Origin: Peromyscus leucopus
Lineage: Eukaryota > Chordata > Mammalia > Rodentia > Cricetidae
NCBI RefSeq assembly: GCF_004664715.2
Contig: NC_051069.1
Location: 14,570,226-14,634,225, forward strand
DNA: 64,000 nt
Direction of reading: 5' to 3'
The translations under genes and the position numbers were made by a program. Positions within the stretch are counted from its first letter, which is position 1. Every line of letters begins with the position of its first letter. Below are positions 11,518 through 21,386 of the stretch, piece after piece. The notes under the pieces are model-generated. The model saw nothing but the letters and a program-made list of their open reading frames with translations. It did no database searches and was not told the DNA's origin.

Positions 11518-11714
11518 CAACGAGATGCACTTTTTTTTTGGTTTTTCGAGACAGGGTTTCTCTGTGTAGCTTTGCGCCTTTCCTGGGACTCACTTGGTAG
11601 CCCAGGCTGGCCTCGAATTTACAGAGATCCGCCTGGCTCTGCCTCCCCCGAGTGCTGGGATTAAAGGCGTGCGCCGCCGCTGCCGCCGCCGCCGCGCCGC
11701 CGCCGCCGTCGCCG

Positions 11715-11750
<36 letters not shown>

Positions 11751-11768
11751 CGGCCAACGAGATGCACT
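11518..11768 (-). mobile_element. Young cricetid-type B1 insertion with CGG-expanded head
   Basis: A near-consensus B1 in antisense lies between perfect 14-bp target duplications 'caacgagatgcact' (11518-11531 and 11755-11768). The short oligo(T), the intact 'ggtttctctgtgtag' and the perfect duplication mark it as recent. Where a normal B1 head carries 'ggcggtggtggc', this copy has about 80 bp of CGG/CCG-type triplets. Confidence 0.92.
11676..11755. repeat. (CCG)n trinucleotide expansion in a B1 head
   Basis: An array of about 25 GCC/CCG triplets with a few interruptions ('gctgcc', 'gtcgcc', 'ggcc'). It lies entirely inside the B1 and is dense in CpG. Minus-strand frames read it as poly-alanine; that is a shadow. 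Confidence 0.95.
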
Positions 11769-11796
11769 CTTAACCACTGAGCCGTCTCTCCAGTCC

Positions 11797-12394
11797 TACA
11801 GCCTGGGCCCCGGTGACTTTTGAGCTCTTAAGTTTTCAGTAGCCCCCACTACCTCCAGGACCCACTGCAGGCCTCCCTGCTGCCTTCCTCCCGCATTACC
11901 AGGTCCCCCCATTTCCCGCCATATGCTTGTCTCTTTTCTCCTGTGACTTCCTGCCATCCTCCGGTCCTTTACAGCTCTCTTTCCGAGAAGCCTTCCTGTG
12001 TTCATTGTGTAACTGGGGCACGTCACAGAGAGCTCTGTCACCTTCTCTACCTTCATCTTCATCTTCGCATCCTTTTGGTGAAATAAAGGGAAGAAGAAAG
12101 GGAACCTGTGTCCCTCTTCTGAGTTCCCAAAGCAAACCTGGTCCCAGTCCTGTGTTCCATTCACGAAAAGAGGAGCTCATGGCACACACTCTTCCTTTGA
12201 GCTCCCCCATTGTGGGTCCTGAACCTCTGAGCCCCAGAGCCAGGACACCAGGGCTCTGTTGTGCACCCATCTGCACACCCTGGAAGGCTCGGAGTCGCTC
12301 TTCAGCCCCGAGGAGAGGTGAAGGTTAGCTCCCAGATTTGTGTGCTGAGTGAGGGTGGAGCCAACTAGGCCCCGCCCCCCTCTCCAGGCCTGGT
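11797..12394. other. Unique sequence, nothing recognised
   Basis: Long open frames on both strands here have no family motif and no flanking splice architecture. Confidence 0.4.
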
Positions 12395-12560
12395 GAGAGT
12401 GCTCATTATCTCCCTGCCATGCCAGCCAGGCCTTGGGGTAAAGCCAGCCCCAGCTTTTGATGGGAGACAGATTTAATTACCTTCTCAGGCAGAGGGCGAG
12501 GATAATGAGGAGCCAATGGAAAGCTTGGCAAGGCAGCTCGCCCCGTGGCCCCAGGCACTT
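12395..12560. promoter_or_regulatory. Candidate conserved non-coding block
   Basis: Repeat-free block with 'cagatttaattaccttctc' (TAATTA homeodomain core), 'gcattatctc'-like GATA/TAAT motifs ('gctcattatctccc', 'gaggataatgagg') and a CCAAT box ('gagccaatgg') within 150 bp. Motif density suggests an enhancer; conservation could not be checked. Confidence 0.3.
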
Positions 12561-13599
12561 GGCCTGCCCACCCCTACATCCAGCCTCTGGGGACTTAGGG
12601 TGAGCAAGACTCTGGACCCCCAGGCGGCTGTGGCCCTTGTGTGATGCCACCACGCCCCGAGATTGGGTCAGCGCTCTCTGTCAGGGTTACACAAAGTACT
12701 GCCACCCAGTGTGGAGGGATGGTCAGCCTTCTGCAGCAGCGTGGCGTCCTGGGACAGATGGGAAGAGAAGCAAGCGGCAGAGGCAGACAGCAGGGCTTCT
12801 GGATTGTCTGAGACCTGAAAATACGGATGGAATGGGAAGTTAGGGCCAGAGATGGTGGAGGAGCTTCCGCAGGGCGTGGGGCAAAGCTTGTCACTGGAGG
12901 GTTAGGGCATGGCGGCCTCCTCCGCGGGCGAGCGGTTGCAGAGTCACAGCTTGCTCGTCCCGGTGTTTTCTTTTAAGCTTTTATAAGATTGCCCTGGAGC
13001 TTCCCTTTGAGTCTGCTCCTGAGTTCTTTTATTAATAAGACTAGGAACCCCAGAGAGAGGACCCCAATTTCCCTGGTAACCCAACTGGAGCTCCCCAAAG
13101 TTTCCAGTAACATTATGGCTGGACTTGGGAGCTTCACAGAGTGGTTCAGTACTGGGGTGTTCTTGGATTCTTATTGACAAGGATGAGGAGGAAGAGGGGA
13201 GCTGGGGGACAGAGGAAGGCGTCTGCTCGACAGTGACGAGGCTGGGGGAGAAGCTGGGCAGACAAGTGAAGAACATTCTTGTGGGGCCCATGCTGGATTC
13301 CGGGTTCTTCCTTGAGGGTGACACGGGGTATCTTTCTGCTTCCTGACTTTTCTGCCTTTCCCTTAGAAATGCGGGCTCCATAGCTACACATCAGGCTGGC
13401 GGGGGGTGGGGGTGGGGGGGGATGGGGAGGGGAGAGATAAGCCTGAATGCCCTAGGGAGGGGCCGGTGAAGAAGGACAGGGTGGATGGTGGTTCTTCTAC
13501 CTGGCCCTCATCACAATTCCCCAAAGTATCTATTCATTCCACTCTGCATACTGCTCCTTCCCAAAGAGTGGACACTTAACATACTGCCAGCCGGGAATT
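12561..13599. other. Unique sequence with a G-quadruplex-prone tract
   Basis: Includes the G-rich tract at 13401-13432. An acceptor-like 'ttctgcctttcccttag' near 13.36 kb is not followed by a coding-like frame. Confidence 0.4.
13401..13432 (+). other. G-quadruplex-prone tract
   Basis: Five G-runs of four or more with 1-2 nt loops (G6-T-G5-T-G8-AT-G4-A-G4). This fits strong quadruplex potential on the plus strand. Confidence 0.7.
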
Positions 13600-13815
13600 T
13601 TTTTCTTTTTCTTATTCCTAGGCAAGTTAACTCGTATCTTCCAGGCCATAGTTTCTTGATCTGTAAAGTGAGGCTTGAAACAATCTCGGGATTGTGGCAT
13701 GAATTTAAAAAAAGAGAGACAGAGAGAAAGATAATGTATGTAAAATGTTTAACATAAGGCCTGGCAAGGGGCAGCCCTCCCAACTGCTAGCTGTAATGAT
13801 GGTTATTATTATTAA
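13600..13815 (+). repeat. MIR SINE remnant, near full length
   Basis: Sense MIR in order: 'taggcaagttaactcgtatc', 'tcttgatctgtaaagtgag', then 'aatgtttaacataaggcctg' and 'gatggttattattatta' at the 3' end. Confidence 0.75.
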
Positions 13816-13924
13816 TCCCGTTGGGCCGTGTTTCTCCACCTTTGAAAATTCCAGGTTCCTTTGCGAGAAGCACACAAGCCTCAAACTCCTGTCTTCTACC
13901 GCATAGGATTGAAAATGTCAAAGA

Positions 13925-14330
13925 AATAACGGGTTGTGGGGGGGGCGGGGGGGCGCGGGGACCCAAGAATTTACTGGGCTGGGTCGAGGAAGGTAGTCTA
14001 GGCTGCATTTCTGAGTGTGGCCCCCTCGGCACGGGGCGGCCACTTGGGTCGGGCTCCCCTCTTCCCGGCTGCTGCCCGCAGTGTCTGTTGGATCCCCGCC
14101 CAGCCTCCTAGCTCTGGAAGCAGTGACTTTGAGCCAAGAACGGAGGAAGCTCTATCGAATACAAATACCTTTGGACCCTCAGATCCCAGCCGGCGCTCTA
14201 TTCTCATGCTAATGAACGGAGCCCGGAGTTCGGGAGGTTTTGAAGGGGAAATTGCCAACAGAGGAACCCAGCCCAGCCCGCCGCGCTTCTCCTTTGCCAG
14301 GGCTAAGACCTCCGGGGTCGTTTTCAGCAC
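13925..14330. promoter_or_regulatory. CpG-enriched patch, candidate enhancer or alternative promoter
   Basis: About 20 or more CpGs over 400 bp, beginning with a G8-C-G7-CGCG4 tract at 13938-13960. It contains 'tctcatgctaatgaacgg', an octamer-like ATGCTAAT. No TATA box, repeat family or convincing first-exon frame is seen. It may be a CpG-rich enhancer or a weak alternative promoter. Confidence 0.3.
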
Positions 14331-14814
14331 AGCCTCCTAGTGCCCAGCACCAGCTCTACCCCCGTGCTCCTGTAGTTCTGCAAGTCCCCAATGGCTGGCC
14401 TCCATTGTTCAGGGTCTATGAACTGGACAGTCCCTTTTGAATCGAAGTAATAATTCACTCGACAGTGATAGCTGCTATTCACATACCCCTCCCCAGTCCT
14501 GGTGTTTGGGAGTGTGGACTGAGCACCACAGCTATTTCCTGCAACCCTCATCATCCAGTCTGCACAAACAAGAGCCAGAAAGGACAGCAAATTGTCCCAG
14601 GCCTGGCCACTGTGATGCCAGGCTCCAAATTCAGATGTGTGTGCTCAGGGCTACAGCTGTACCACACAGGCCTTGAAACTCGGGGGTGCCAGGTTACATC
14701 ACCCTGTGACCATGAGTTTGGGGGTTCTGGGCTTGTGAAAACTCGCTGCTGCTGACCCATTTCATTTCTGGTGTATTATTAACTCCTGACCTTTCACCCA
14801 GACCTGAACGACCC

Positions 14815-15092
14815 CTGTTTTAGTTCAGTGAATTCCTACCCACTCTTCAAGGCTTGCATTGCTTCTATCAGCTCTGCTGTATAAAGCTGCCTCACCCCAC
14901 CCCCACCCCCCAAACTCCACTCTGTTCTTATTGTCCAGATCTCTATGATATCCCTCGGTTGTGGCTCTGCCTCCTTCCCTAGGCTAGAAAGTGCTTGAGG
15001 GGCCGTCCCTGCCTGGTTCACAGTGCCATTGTCTAGCGTAGGGCCTGGCACTCAGCATGCTTCAAGAAATGTTTGAAGGATGAGCGCTGACT
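14815..15092 (+). repeat. LINE-2 3' end remnant
   Basis: 'gctagaaagtgcttgaggg', 'gtctagcgtagggcctggc' and 'caagaaatgtttgaaggat' reproduce the ordered L2 3'-end phrases (length/summary motif, 'gcctggca', then the oligomeric tail). Confidence 0.7.
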
Positions 15093-15456
15093 GGGAAGGA
15101 TGGTCCCGATGGAGAGGAAGGCTGTGATCTCCACGCCAATGAAGGGGTGGGTGGGTACTGAAGTATACGCGTCATGAGCTCTCAGCATCACAGAGCACTA
15201 TACCTTGACTTCACTCCCCCATCTGTGCTGGCAGTGTCTCCTCAGGCACACCTAAAGACAGGTCACTTCAGGCCTCAGGGCCTTGTCTAAGGCCGAGGAA
15301 GCACTGACTCAAGAGTAATTGCAGCCCGGCTGTGCAGGGCACCGACATGGCATTTGACTGACACCTGTCCCCTACCTTCTAGGGGAGGAGTGGAGAATGT
15401 GGCTGTGGACCATTGCTACAGCCTCCTGCCTTTGCAGGGGAGGGGGTGGGGGAGAT

Positions 15457-15504
15457 GATGGGGGGTGGAGAGAGCATGAGGTGGATGGGGGGTGGAGAGA
15501 GCAT
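15457..15504. repeat. 27-bp tandem duplication
   Basis: 'gatggggggtggagagagc' recurs with a 27-bp period (15457 and 15484). Confidence 0.9.
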
Positions 15505-16489
15505 GCGTTCTTCCTCCTAGAGAGCTCCAGCCCTGTAGGTAATCAGGCTCTAAGCGGAGGCACACCAGCATCCTGTGGCAGCCTGACTATTGTCACGTCA
15601 CATGAGTCACACAGTTCCCAAGAGCATCACGCCCCCCCCCCCCAGAGGAAGAGTGACTCTCCTCATGTAGCCTCCGTCACAAACACCCGGCTCCCCTACC
15701 TCTGGCACGTAGCACAGACATTAACTAAGCCTGCTTCCTTGAGACCTTCCATCCCCTCAGAAAGCTTTAAAAGGAGTCACGTTGCTTGGCTGACAGGACT
15801 GAAATTCTTCTTCAGACCCTGTCACCCACTGCCACCTGCAGCTTTAATAAACCTCTAACCTGCCAGACAGTTTGAGTCAGCATCTCTCCTTCCCCTCCTT
15901 TTCTTCTCTTCCTGCCTAAAATCTAACACTCCTCAGAGGACTTCTGAATGGAGTTCCCACTCCACCTTGGCCAATTGCTCTTTCTTGAATTTTCCACCCA
16001 CCCTGTTCTAGACTAAGAAAAGCCATGTTAAGACAGTGAGCTGGTGAGCAAGCTCCTGCCTGGGGAATTCCTTTCTTGCTGGGCTCTGACCTGACTCCTG
16101 TCCCGTAAGAAGCCTGGCTTCTGAAGGGTCTCCAGGTTTACGTGAGAGGTTCTGGGGGGGGGGAGACTTATTCAGGGAGTCATGTCCTGAAATTCATCTC
16201 CATCGTCCAAGAGAAGGAGGGAACCCTGCCCGGCTGGCTGGTGGCGCTGGGGTAGGATGAGGAGAAGAAAGTCATTGGAGTTTGATGGGAAACTCATTTT
16301 GTCTTAATTGTATTGTGCACATTAAACCAGAAACTATAAGAGTGAAGGCAGAGCAGAAAAAGTGCCGGAAGGAGTCTGCAGGGGAGGAGCCGGGGTGGGG
16401 AGGCGTCCCAGACTCATTTGGGATGAGGATTGGGCTTTGCGGACCTCTGGGTCAGGCAAGGCTGGCTCCACCCAACTCGTTTATATTTA
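15505..16489. other. Unique sequence with a possible conserved block at 16270-16400
   Basis: 'gtcttaattgtattgtgcac' and 'attaaaccagaaactataag' form an AT-rich, repeat-free island in GC-richer surroundings. No gene feature is seen elsewhere. Confidence 0.3.
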
Positions 16490-16883
16490 AAATCTTATTT
16501 TTGCATGTGTATGTGTATGTAGTGTGCATGTATGTGGTTATGCATATTGTGTGTGTGTGTGTGTGTGTATGTGTGTGTGGTGTGTTCAGGAGCAGGTGTT
16601 TTGAAGCTAGAGGTTGATGTTAGGTGTCTTGATTACTCTCTACTTCATATATTGAGGCAAGGTCTCTCTCTTTTGTACCCAGAGCTTGCAGATTTGGTTA
16701 GTCTAGCTTTCCATCTGGCTCTGGGGAGCCTCTGTCTCCTTCCCAACACTCCACAGAGGACTGGGCTTAAGTAGGTGGGCTAATGTTCCTGCCCAACATT
16801 TTATATGGCTGCAGGGATTAGAACTCAAGTACTCAAATTTGTCAGACAAGCCGCTTTACCCACTGAGCCAGCCCCTCCCACCA
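16490..16883 (-). repeat. Composite tRNA/B1-type SINE containing a (TG)n array
   Basis: Antisense order: A/T tail and (TG)n (16548-16583), 'gaggttgatgttaggtgtc', B1-like middle, then 'gcagggattagaactcaag' and 'ttacccactgagccagccc'. The microsatellite grew from the SINE tail. Confidence 0.75.
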
Positions 16884-16999
16884 ACTCTTGCGGGTGGGCC
16901 TAGAGAAGGTGGTAGGTAGAACGCAGGAGCCAGGTCTCTGCAGAATTGATTGATTGTCAAGCATTGTGGCGGGCCCTCGGCAGGCCCTCCTCACTTGTA

Positions 17000-17135
17000 T
17001 GATATTCTTCATTGGAACCCTTGAAGCCAACGGATGAGGTGGACACTATAGCTACCCCCGTTTCCCATGAGAGACCTGTGCAGAAATGGACTCGCCTTTC
17101 CCAAGGACACACAGTGATTTAACAACGCCGTATGG
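17000..17135 (-). repeat. MIR SINE remnant
   Basis: 'aacggatgaggtggacacta', 'ctacccccgtttcccatgag' and 'cccaaggacacacagtgatt' match antisense MIR in order. Confidence 0.65.
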
Positions 17136-17198
17136 TGAAGTGAGTGGAGCTTGACGTCTGCAGTGAATATGGAAAGGACAACAGAGGCCAGGCCGCTG

Positions 17199-17267
17199 GG
17201 GAGGATGGAGAAGCCCTTTAGATAGACCTGATGTACTGATGTAGGCCCTATCCACGCAGCCAGCCAG
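17199..17267 (+). repeat. 68-bp duplicated segment, copy A
   Basis: Shares 'ggaggatggagaagcc' followed by 'tttagatagacctgat' and 'tactgatgtag' with copy B at 17996-18064, at roughly 90% identity over the whole span. No known repeat family was recognised. Confidence 0.85.
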
Positions 17268-17995
17268 GGTGGAAATGGGAGGAAATGCTTTGGCGGGTTC
17301 ATTTGTCCCACCACTTCCCCACGTCTGTTTGCCCGACTCAAGAGTCCGAATGGCAGCCTGGTTCACGGAGAAGCCCCGAGTCCTGTTTGCTAGAGGAAGG
17401 GCTCTCAGAGGATCAAAGGAACGAGGAATACTTCCTGGAGAAGTATGTAGGGACCCTTGGCTGGGTCTCTTGTCCTCTCTAGAACCATGACGTCACCTCT
17501 GCACAGCAAGTGCTGCCCCCACCTTGGGATGGCGAAGGAGGCCATGGCTGAGGAAAACAAGCAACTCCTGAGGGTGACTGAGAGTCTCCTGGGAAAGGGG
17601 TTAGCCCTGCATTCAGTAGAACAGCCCCCCCTCCCCTGCTCAGCTCCCCACCTATGTCCCACACTCCCAGGGAAGAACCCTTGGGGTCAGCTCTGCCTTT
17701 CTGCTAATCCAATGGGGCGTCTAGTTGGTGGCCTGCAGAATGGCAGGTAGACACAGCTTTCTCTGCCTACTCCTGTGCTGTGCCCAAAGCCTCACCAGAA
17801 GCTTCAACCTGGCTAGGCCGTCTTGGTTTCCAGGGTCTGTATTCTCACTACCAACTTGGCTGCTAAAAGAGGCACCTATGGATTCTGGGCCTCCATCCAA
17901 ACCCTGAATGGCCCCTGATGAGCATCTCACAATGATCTAAACTTTTCCAAGACTTTACTGGAGAAGTCATGGTCTAAGCCCATCTCAGAGGGCTT
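17268..17995. other. Unique spacer between the 68-bp duplicates
   Basis: No exon or repeat recognised. Open frames on both strands lack motifs. Confidence 0.4.
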
Positions 17996-18064
17996 GGAGG
18001 ATGGAGAAGCCATTTAGATAGACCTGATATACTGATGTAGACCCTATCCATGCAGCTAGCCAGT
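17996..18064 (+). repeat. 68-bp duplicated segment, copy B
   Basis: Direct-orientation partner of copy A, 797 bp downstream, ending about 80 bp before the 24-bp minisatellite. Confidence 0.85.
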
Positions 18065-18141
18065 CACCTAGGCCACCGACGGCAGCAATGTGGTCAACAA
18101 ATGGCAGTATTGAAATGCCTTGATTTTGAATGTAGACTTCA

Positions 18142-18472
18142 TCAGGGCTCAGACTGTGGACAGAGTTAGGACTCATTCTGTGACCAGTGCCAGGGCTTAG
18201 GATGTAGTCAAGATCAACACTCAGTGTGTGACCAGGGTCAGGGCTCAGTGTGTGAGCAGGGTCAGGTTCAGGGTGTGAGCAGGGTCAGGTTCAGGGTATG
18301 ACCATGTTTGCTTGATGTGTGGCTAGGATCAGGACTCAGTGTGTGACTAGAATCAGGGCTTAGTGTGTGGTCAGGTTCAGGGCTTGCTATGAGACCATTG
18401 TCAGGGCTCAGTGTGTGCCCAGAGTAGGGAGTCAGTCTGTGGTCACAATCAGAGTTCAGCCTGCGGCTGTCA
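18142..18472 (+). repeat. 24-bp minisatellite, about 14 degenerate units
   Basis: Read by eye as 14 consecutive units. Nearly all are 24 bp (one 23, one 20), beginning 'cagggctcagtgtgtg' and closing 'accagggt' in consensus. Divergence between units is mostly single substitutions. Because 24 is a multiple of three, the minus strand stays open and encodes an eight-residue Pro/Asp/Ser/His pattern, which is a by-product and not a gene. Confidence 0.92.
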
Positions 18473-18563
18473 CCAGCAGCCGACATTTTCAGGGAACTGA
18501 CTTTCCTTAGAGTCGGATCACAAGGCTTTGAGCACTGCCTGCTGGAGCATGGTAAAGGCAAGC

Positions 18564-18765
18564 CTCAAGAACAGTGGTTCTCAATCTGTGGGCCACATAT
18601 CAGATGTCCTACATATCAGATATTTACATTACAATTCATGACAGTAGCAAAATTACAGTTATGAAGTAGCAACAAAATAATTTATGGTTGGGGGGATCAC
18701 CACAACATGAGGAACTGTGTTAAAGGGATGCAGCATTGGGAAGGGTGAGAACCACTGCTCAAGAG
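18564..18765. mobile_element. URR1-type hAT-Charlie element, copy 2, with 8-bp target duplication
   Basis: The element runs 18572-18757 between termini 'cagtggttctcaat' and 'gtgagaaccactg', which are inverted repeats. It is flanked by 'ctcaagaa' (18564-18571) and 'ctcaagag' (18758-18765), an 8-bp hAT target duplication with one mismatch. Internally deleted and non-coding. Same orientation as copy 1. Confidence 0.88.
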
Positions 18766-19030
18766 CATGGGCTGTGGAGCAGCCCAGACTGTGACACTGG
18801 CTCACACCTGCCAGCTTTCACCTTAAGCAGTGCCCTGAGCCTTAGTCCACACCTTGAGTTGCTTACCTGTAAGTGAAGATGATGTTTTGCATTTCCTTGA
18901 TCCACTTTGTACTGCTCTGAGACTGATATTTGAACAGTTTGAGAGGCTGTGCTATCCAAAAGTGAGGGTCTGGTATCTCTAAGGCTTCTCCAGCAGCATT
19001 GATACCCCATTTCGGTAAGTGAGAGAGAGG

Positions 19031-19220
19031 ACAAAAAGACCCATTTTCGCTGGGTGGTGGTGGCACGTGCCTTTAATCCCAGCATTCGGAAGGCAGAGCC
19101 AGATGGATCTCTGTGAGTTCGAAGCCAGCCTGGTCTACAGAGCGAGATCCAGGACAGGCACCAAATCAACACAGAGAAACCCTGTCTCGAAAAAACAAAC
19201 AAACAAAAAGACCCATTTTC
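19031..19220 (+). mobile_element. B1 SINE with 18-bp target duplication
   Basis: The B1 body 19049-19202 ('gctgggtggtggtggcacg' to 'ccctgtctcgaaaaaacaaa') lies between perfect copies of 'acaaaaagacccattttc' at 19031-19048 and 19203-19220. A perfect long duplication and intact sequence imply a recent insertion. Confidence 0.93.
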
Positions 19221-19428
19221 TTATTTTATTACTAATTTATGTGTATGGGTGTTTCACCTGTCTGTGCACATGCATTCCTGGTACCTCAAGAGGCCAGAAG
19301 AAGGGGTTGGATCCTCTGTTATTAGAGTTATGACTGTTAATTATTAGTGACAGTGGGTACTGGGAATAGAACCCAGGTCCTCTATAAGAGCATCCAGTGC
19401 TCCCAACCACTTAGCGATCTCTCCCACT
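19221..19428 (-). repeat. B3-like SINE, antisense
   Basis: 'tttatgtgtatgggtgtttc' tail side, 'gtgggtactgggaatagaac' and 'ccaggtcctctataagagc' match antisense B3. The B1 inserted at its tail edge. Confidence 0.75.
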
Positions 19429-19459
19429 TCCATTTTGTCCTTTTAAAAGGAACCTACCA

Positions 19460-19763
19460 GGAGCTGGCAAGATCAGTTAAAGCACTGGCCATGCAAGTGA
19501 GGACTGAGTTCCCCTGAAACGCACATAAATGTCACGTGGGTCTGGAGGCCTGCTTGCCTGTAATTCCAGCTTTGCAAGGCAGAGACAGAGGAACCCCAGA
19601 ACAAGCTGGGTCGTAAAACTAGCCATATTGGTGAGCTCTAGGTCGAGAGACCTTGCCTTAGTGAATAAAAAGGGAGAGCTATCAAAGGAAGACTAATTGT
19701 CAACATCAACTTTGGACCTACACATGTGCTTGCACACATGCATACTCACACACATAAAAACAT

Positions 19764-19768
<5 letters not shown>
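19460..19768 (+). repeat. Composite tRNA/B1-type SINE
   Basis: 'gagctggcaagatcagttaa' head, 'cttgcctgtaattccagc' B1-like middle, 'ttggtgagctctaggtcg' and a 'cacatgtgcttgcacacatg' tail that runs into (CA)n. Confidence 0.65.

Positions 19769-19814
<46 letters not shown>
19769..19814. repeat. (CA)n microsatellite
   Basis: About 23 CA units, tail-derived from the preceding SINE. Confidence 0.97.
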
Positions 19815-19816
<2 letters not shown>

Positions 19817-20339
19817 AAAATGGAAAAGAAAAAAAGAGAGAGAAATAAAAAGAACCTATCCCTGGAAGCCCTGCTGTGGGGACAGGTTAATTCCTACATG
19901 AGTACAGGGCTTTCCACCTCCCCACCACTTCTCATTAGGCCTTGCTCGCAGCATTGCTGCTGCTTGGGGATTGAGTTTCTGACGTGGGCTTCTGGAGATG
20001 CACGTGTAAACCACAGCAGTGCCTGAAGGTTGGAAAGGCTTATGAAAGTGGAAAGCTGGGGTTCAACCCCGGCTCCCCTGTGTACCTAGCTGGTATCCAG
20101 GAGATGCCAGATCATCTCTTACTGAAGGCCCTGGGTCTGACCACCTGCCATCCAGTCCCTAGGCTGCCCTTGTTCCCTGCGGTAATGGTTAGAGGGCCTC
20201 TGCATGCCGGCAGGTCCTGGGACACTTTAGCTGGAGGCAGGAGGGCTAGGAGTGGAGGAGCGCATCCCGATTTAAGTGTCTTTTGCAGCTCCGAGGTCCT
20301 GACTCTACAGAGGCAGGTGTCAGCCTTTCCCAGAGGTCC

Positions 20340-20445
20340 CTCCAACCCCTAGGCTTCCGGGAGTCTGTAATTGATTTTGGCACGCTCCTGCCAGCTGCTC
20401 TTCCTAATTTGCATGCTTTTCAAGAGCGTGGAATTCCAAGCACCA
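20340..20445. promoter_or_regulatory. Candidate conserved non-coding block
   Basis: 'gtctgtaattgattttggc', 'ttcctaatttgcatgctttt' and 'caagagcgtggaattcc' form an AT-core block with TAATTG and an octamer-like 'atttgcat' (POU-type). Repeat-free, with GC-rich flanks. Confidence 0.35.
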
Positions 20446-20654
20446 ACCTGTCCTTCCTGTCCCATCCAACAAGACGAGCACCTGTTCTCCCCTTTCCTCA
20501 GAGGGGAGATGAAAAACCAATGCCTGAAATTGCAGAGGTCATGATGAGGATGCGGAGGGTCCGATTGTCAAGGGAGGGCTGTGGGTGTCATGGATAGGCC
20601 TGGGAGGCAAGACCACCAATCTTGGGTGGTCTAGCCATCATCCCGTCAGAAACA

Positions 20655-20795
20655 AAGGATGAGCTCAGGGATCACAGAGAGGCACCATGGATTCCAAGCC
20701 AGGTCAGGGAAGGCCCGTCCCAGCTGAGCGGACCCAGGCAAGTTCCTTAACCTGTCTGTGCCTCGGTTTCTTTCTCCACAAAATGGGCTGCTGTG
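20655..20795 (+). repeat. MIR SINE core
   Basis: 'gattccaagccaggtcagg', 'caggcaagttccttaacctg' and 'cctcggtttctttctccac' are the ordered sense MIR phrases. Confidence 0.65.
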
Positions 20796-20879
20796 TGAGT
20801 GTGGCGGGGGAGGGGAGCTACATGAACACATAATTGTTAACTACTCTTAACTCCTGGAGTGTGTTCCAAAGATTTCTGA

Positions 20880-21386
20880 TTTTTCATTCCCATTAATAAA
20901 ATAACGGTTTAATACAATTTCAAATGTAAGTACATCGGCATGTTATGATTTTGTAAACTGTACACATGAAAGAAACCATGTCTATAAAATCATTATTATA
21001 AAAGGATAAAAAAAAGAATAAAATACAAACAGAAATTCTAGTATTTTCTCCATCCCAAGGAGTTCCTCCTTCTCCATGGACTAATAAGTAGCTTAGATAA
21101 ATTGTAGAAATTCCTCCAGGGTGGATGGGAGAGGAGAAGCTGGGGCAGTGGTGGGGGTGGCGGCGGGAAAGAAACACGTGGGGTGCTAATGCAGGTGATT
21201 CAATCGTTTGTGATAATCCATTTGGAACAGCAGCGACATCTAATACGGGGCGTGATGACGGCTCCGCAAATAGAAAGTGTCCAGGGAGGCAGCTGGAAGC
21301 CCAGGTTCCAAGGGCATGGGGTGGCACCTGAATGACTTCCTCCGGCCCAGGTAACCCACCAGGTCCCACAGCACGCAGCACAGTGG
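20880..21386. promoter_or_regulatory. Repeat-free block, conserved non-coding element or 3' UTR
   Basis: AT-rich on the left, then a CpG-containing stretch with 'gcaggtgattcaatcgtttg' and 'cgtgatgacggctccgc' (CRE-like TGACG). If the minus-strand frame at 21387 is coding, this would be its 3' UTR. No canonical AATAAA was found on the minus strand down to about 20.88 kb, which weighs against that reading. Confidence 0.3.

Larger units (their letters stand above)
11414..11796 (-). repeat. B3-like SINE split by a young B1
   Basis: The left part ('ctgtggaggcctgaagagg', 'gtgctgggaacactgg'-type body) and the right part ('cttaaccactgagccgtctc') form one antisense B3. It is interrupted at 11532-11754 by the B1 described next. 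Confidence 0.8.

Noticed and set aside
11378..11767. 129-codon minus-strand frame with poly-alanine
   Set aside because: It is the translation of the CCG expansion and B1/B3 SINE sequence; no gene context.
18268..18561. Minus-strand frame with repeated Pro-Asp-Ser-His units
   Set aside because: The 24-bp period of the minisatellite keeps the frame open; there is no start context, conserved domain or splice site.
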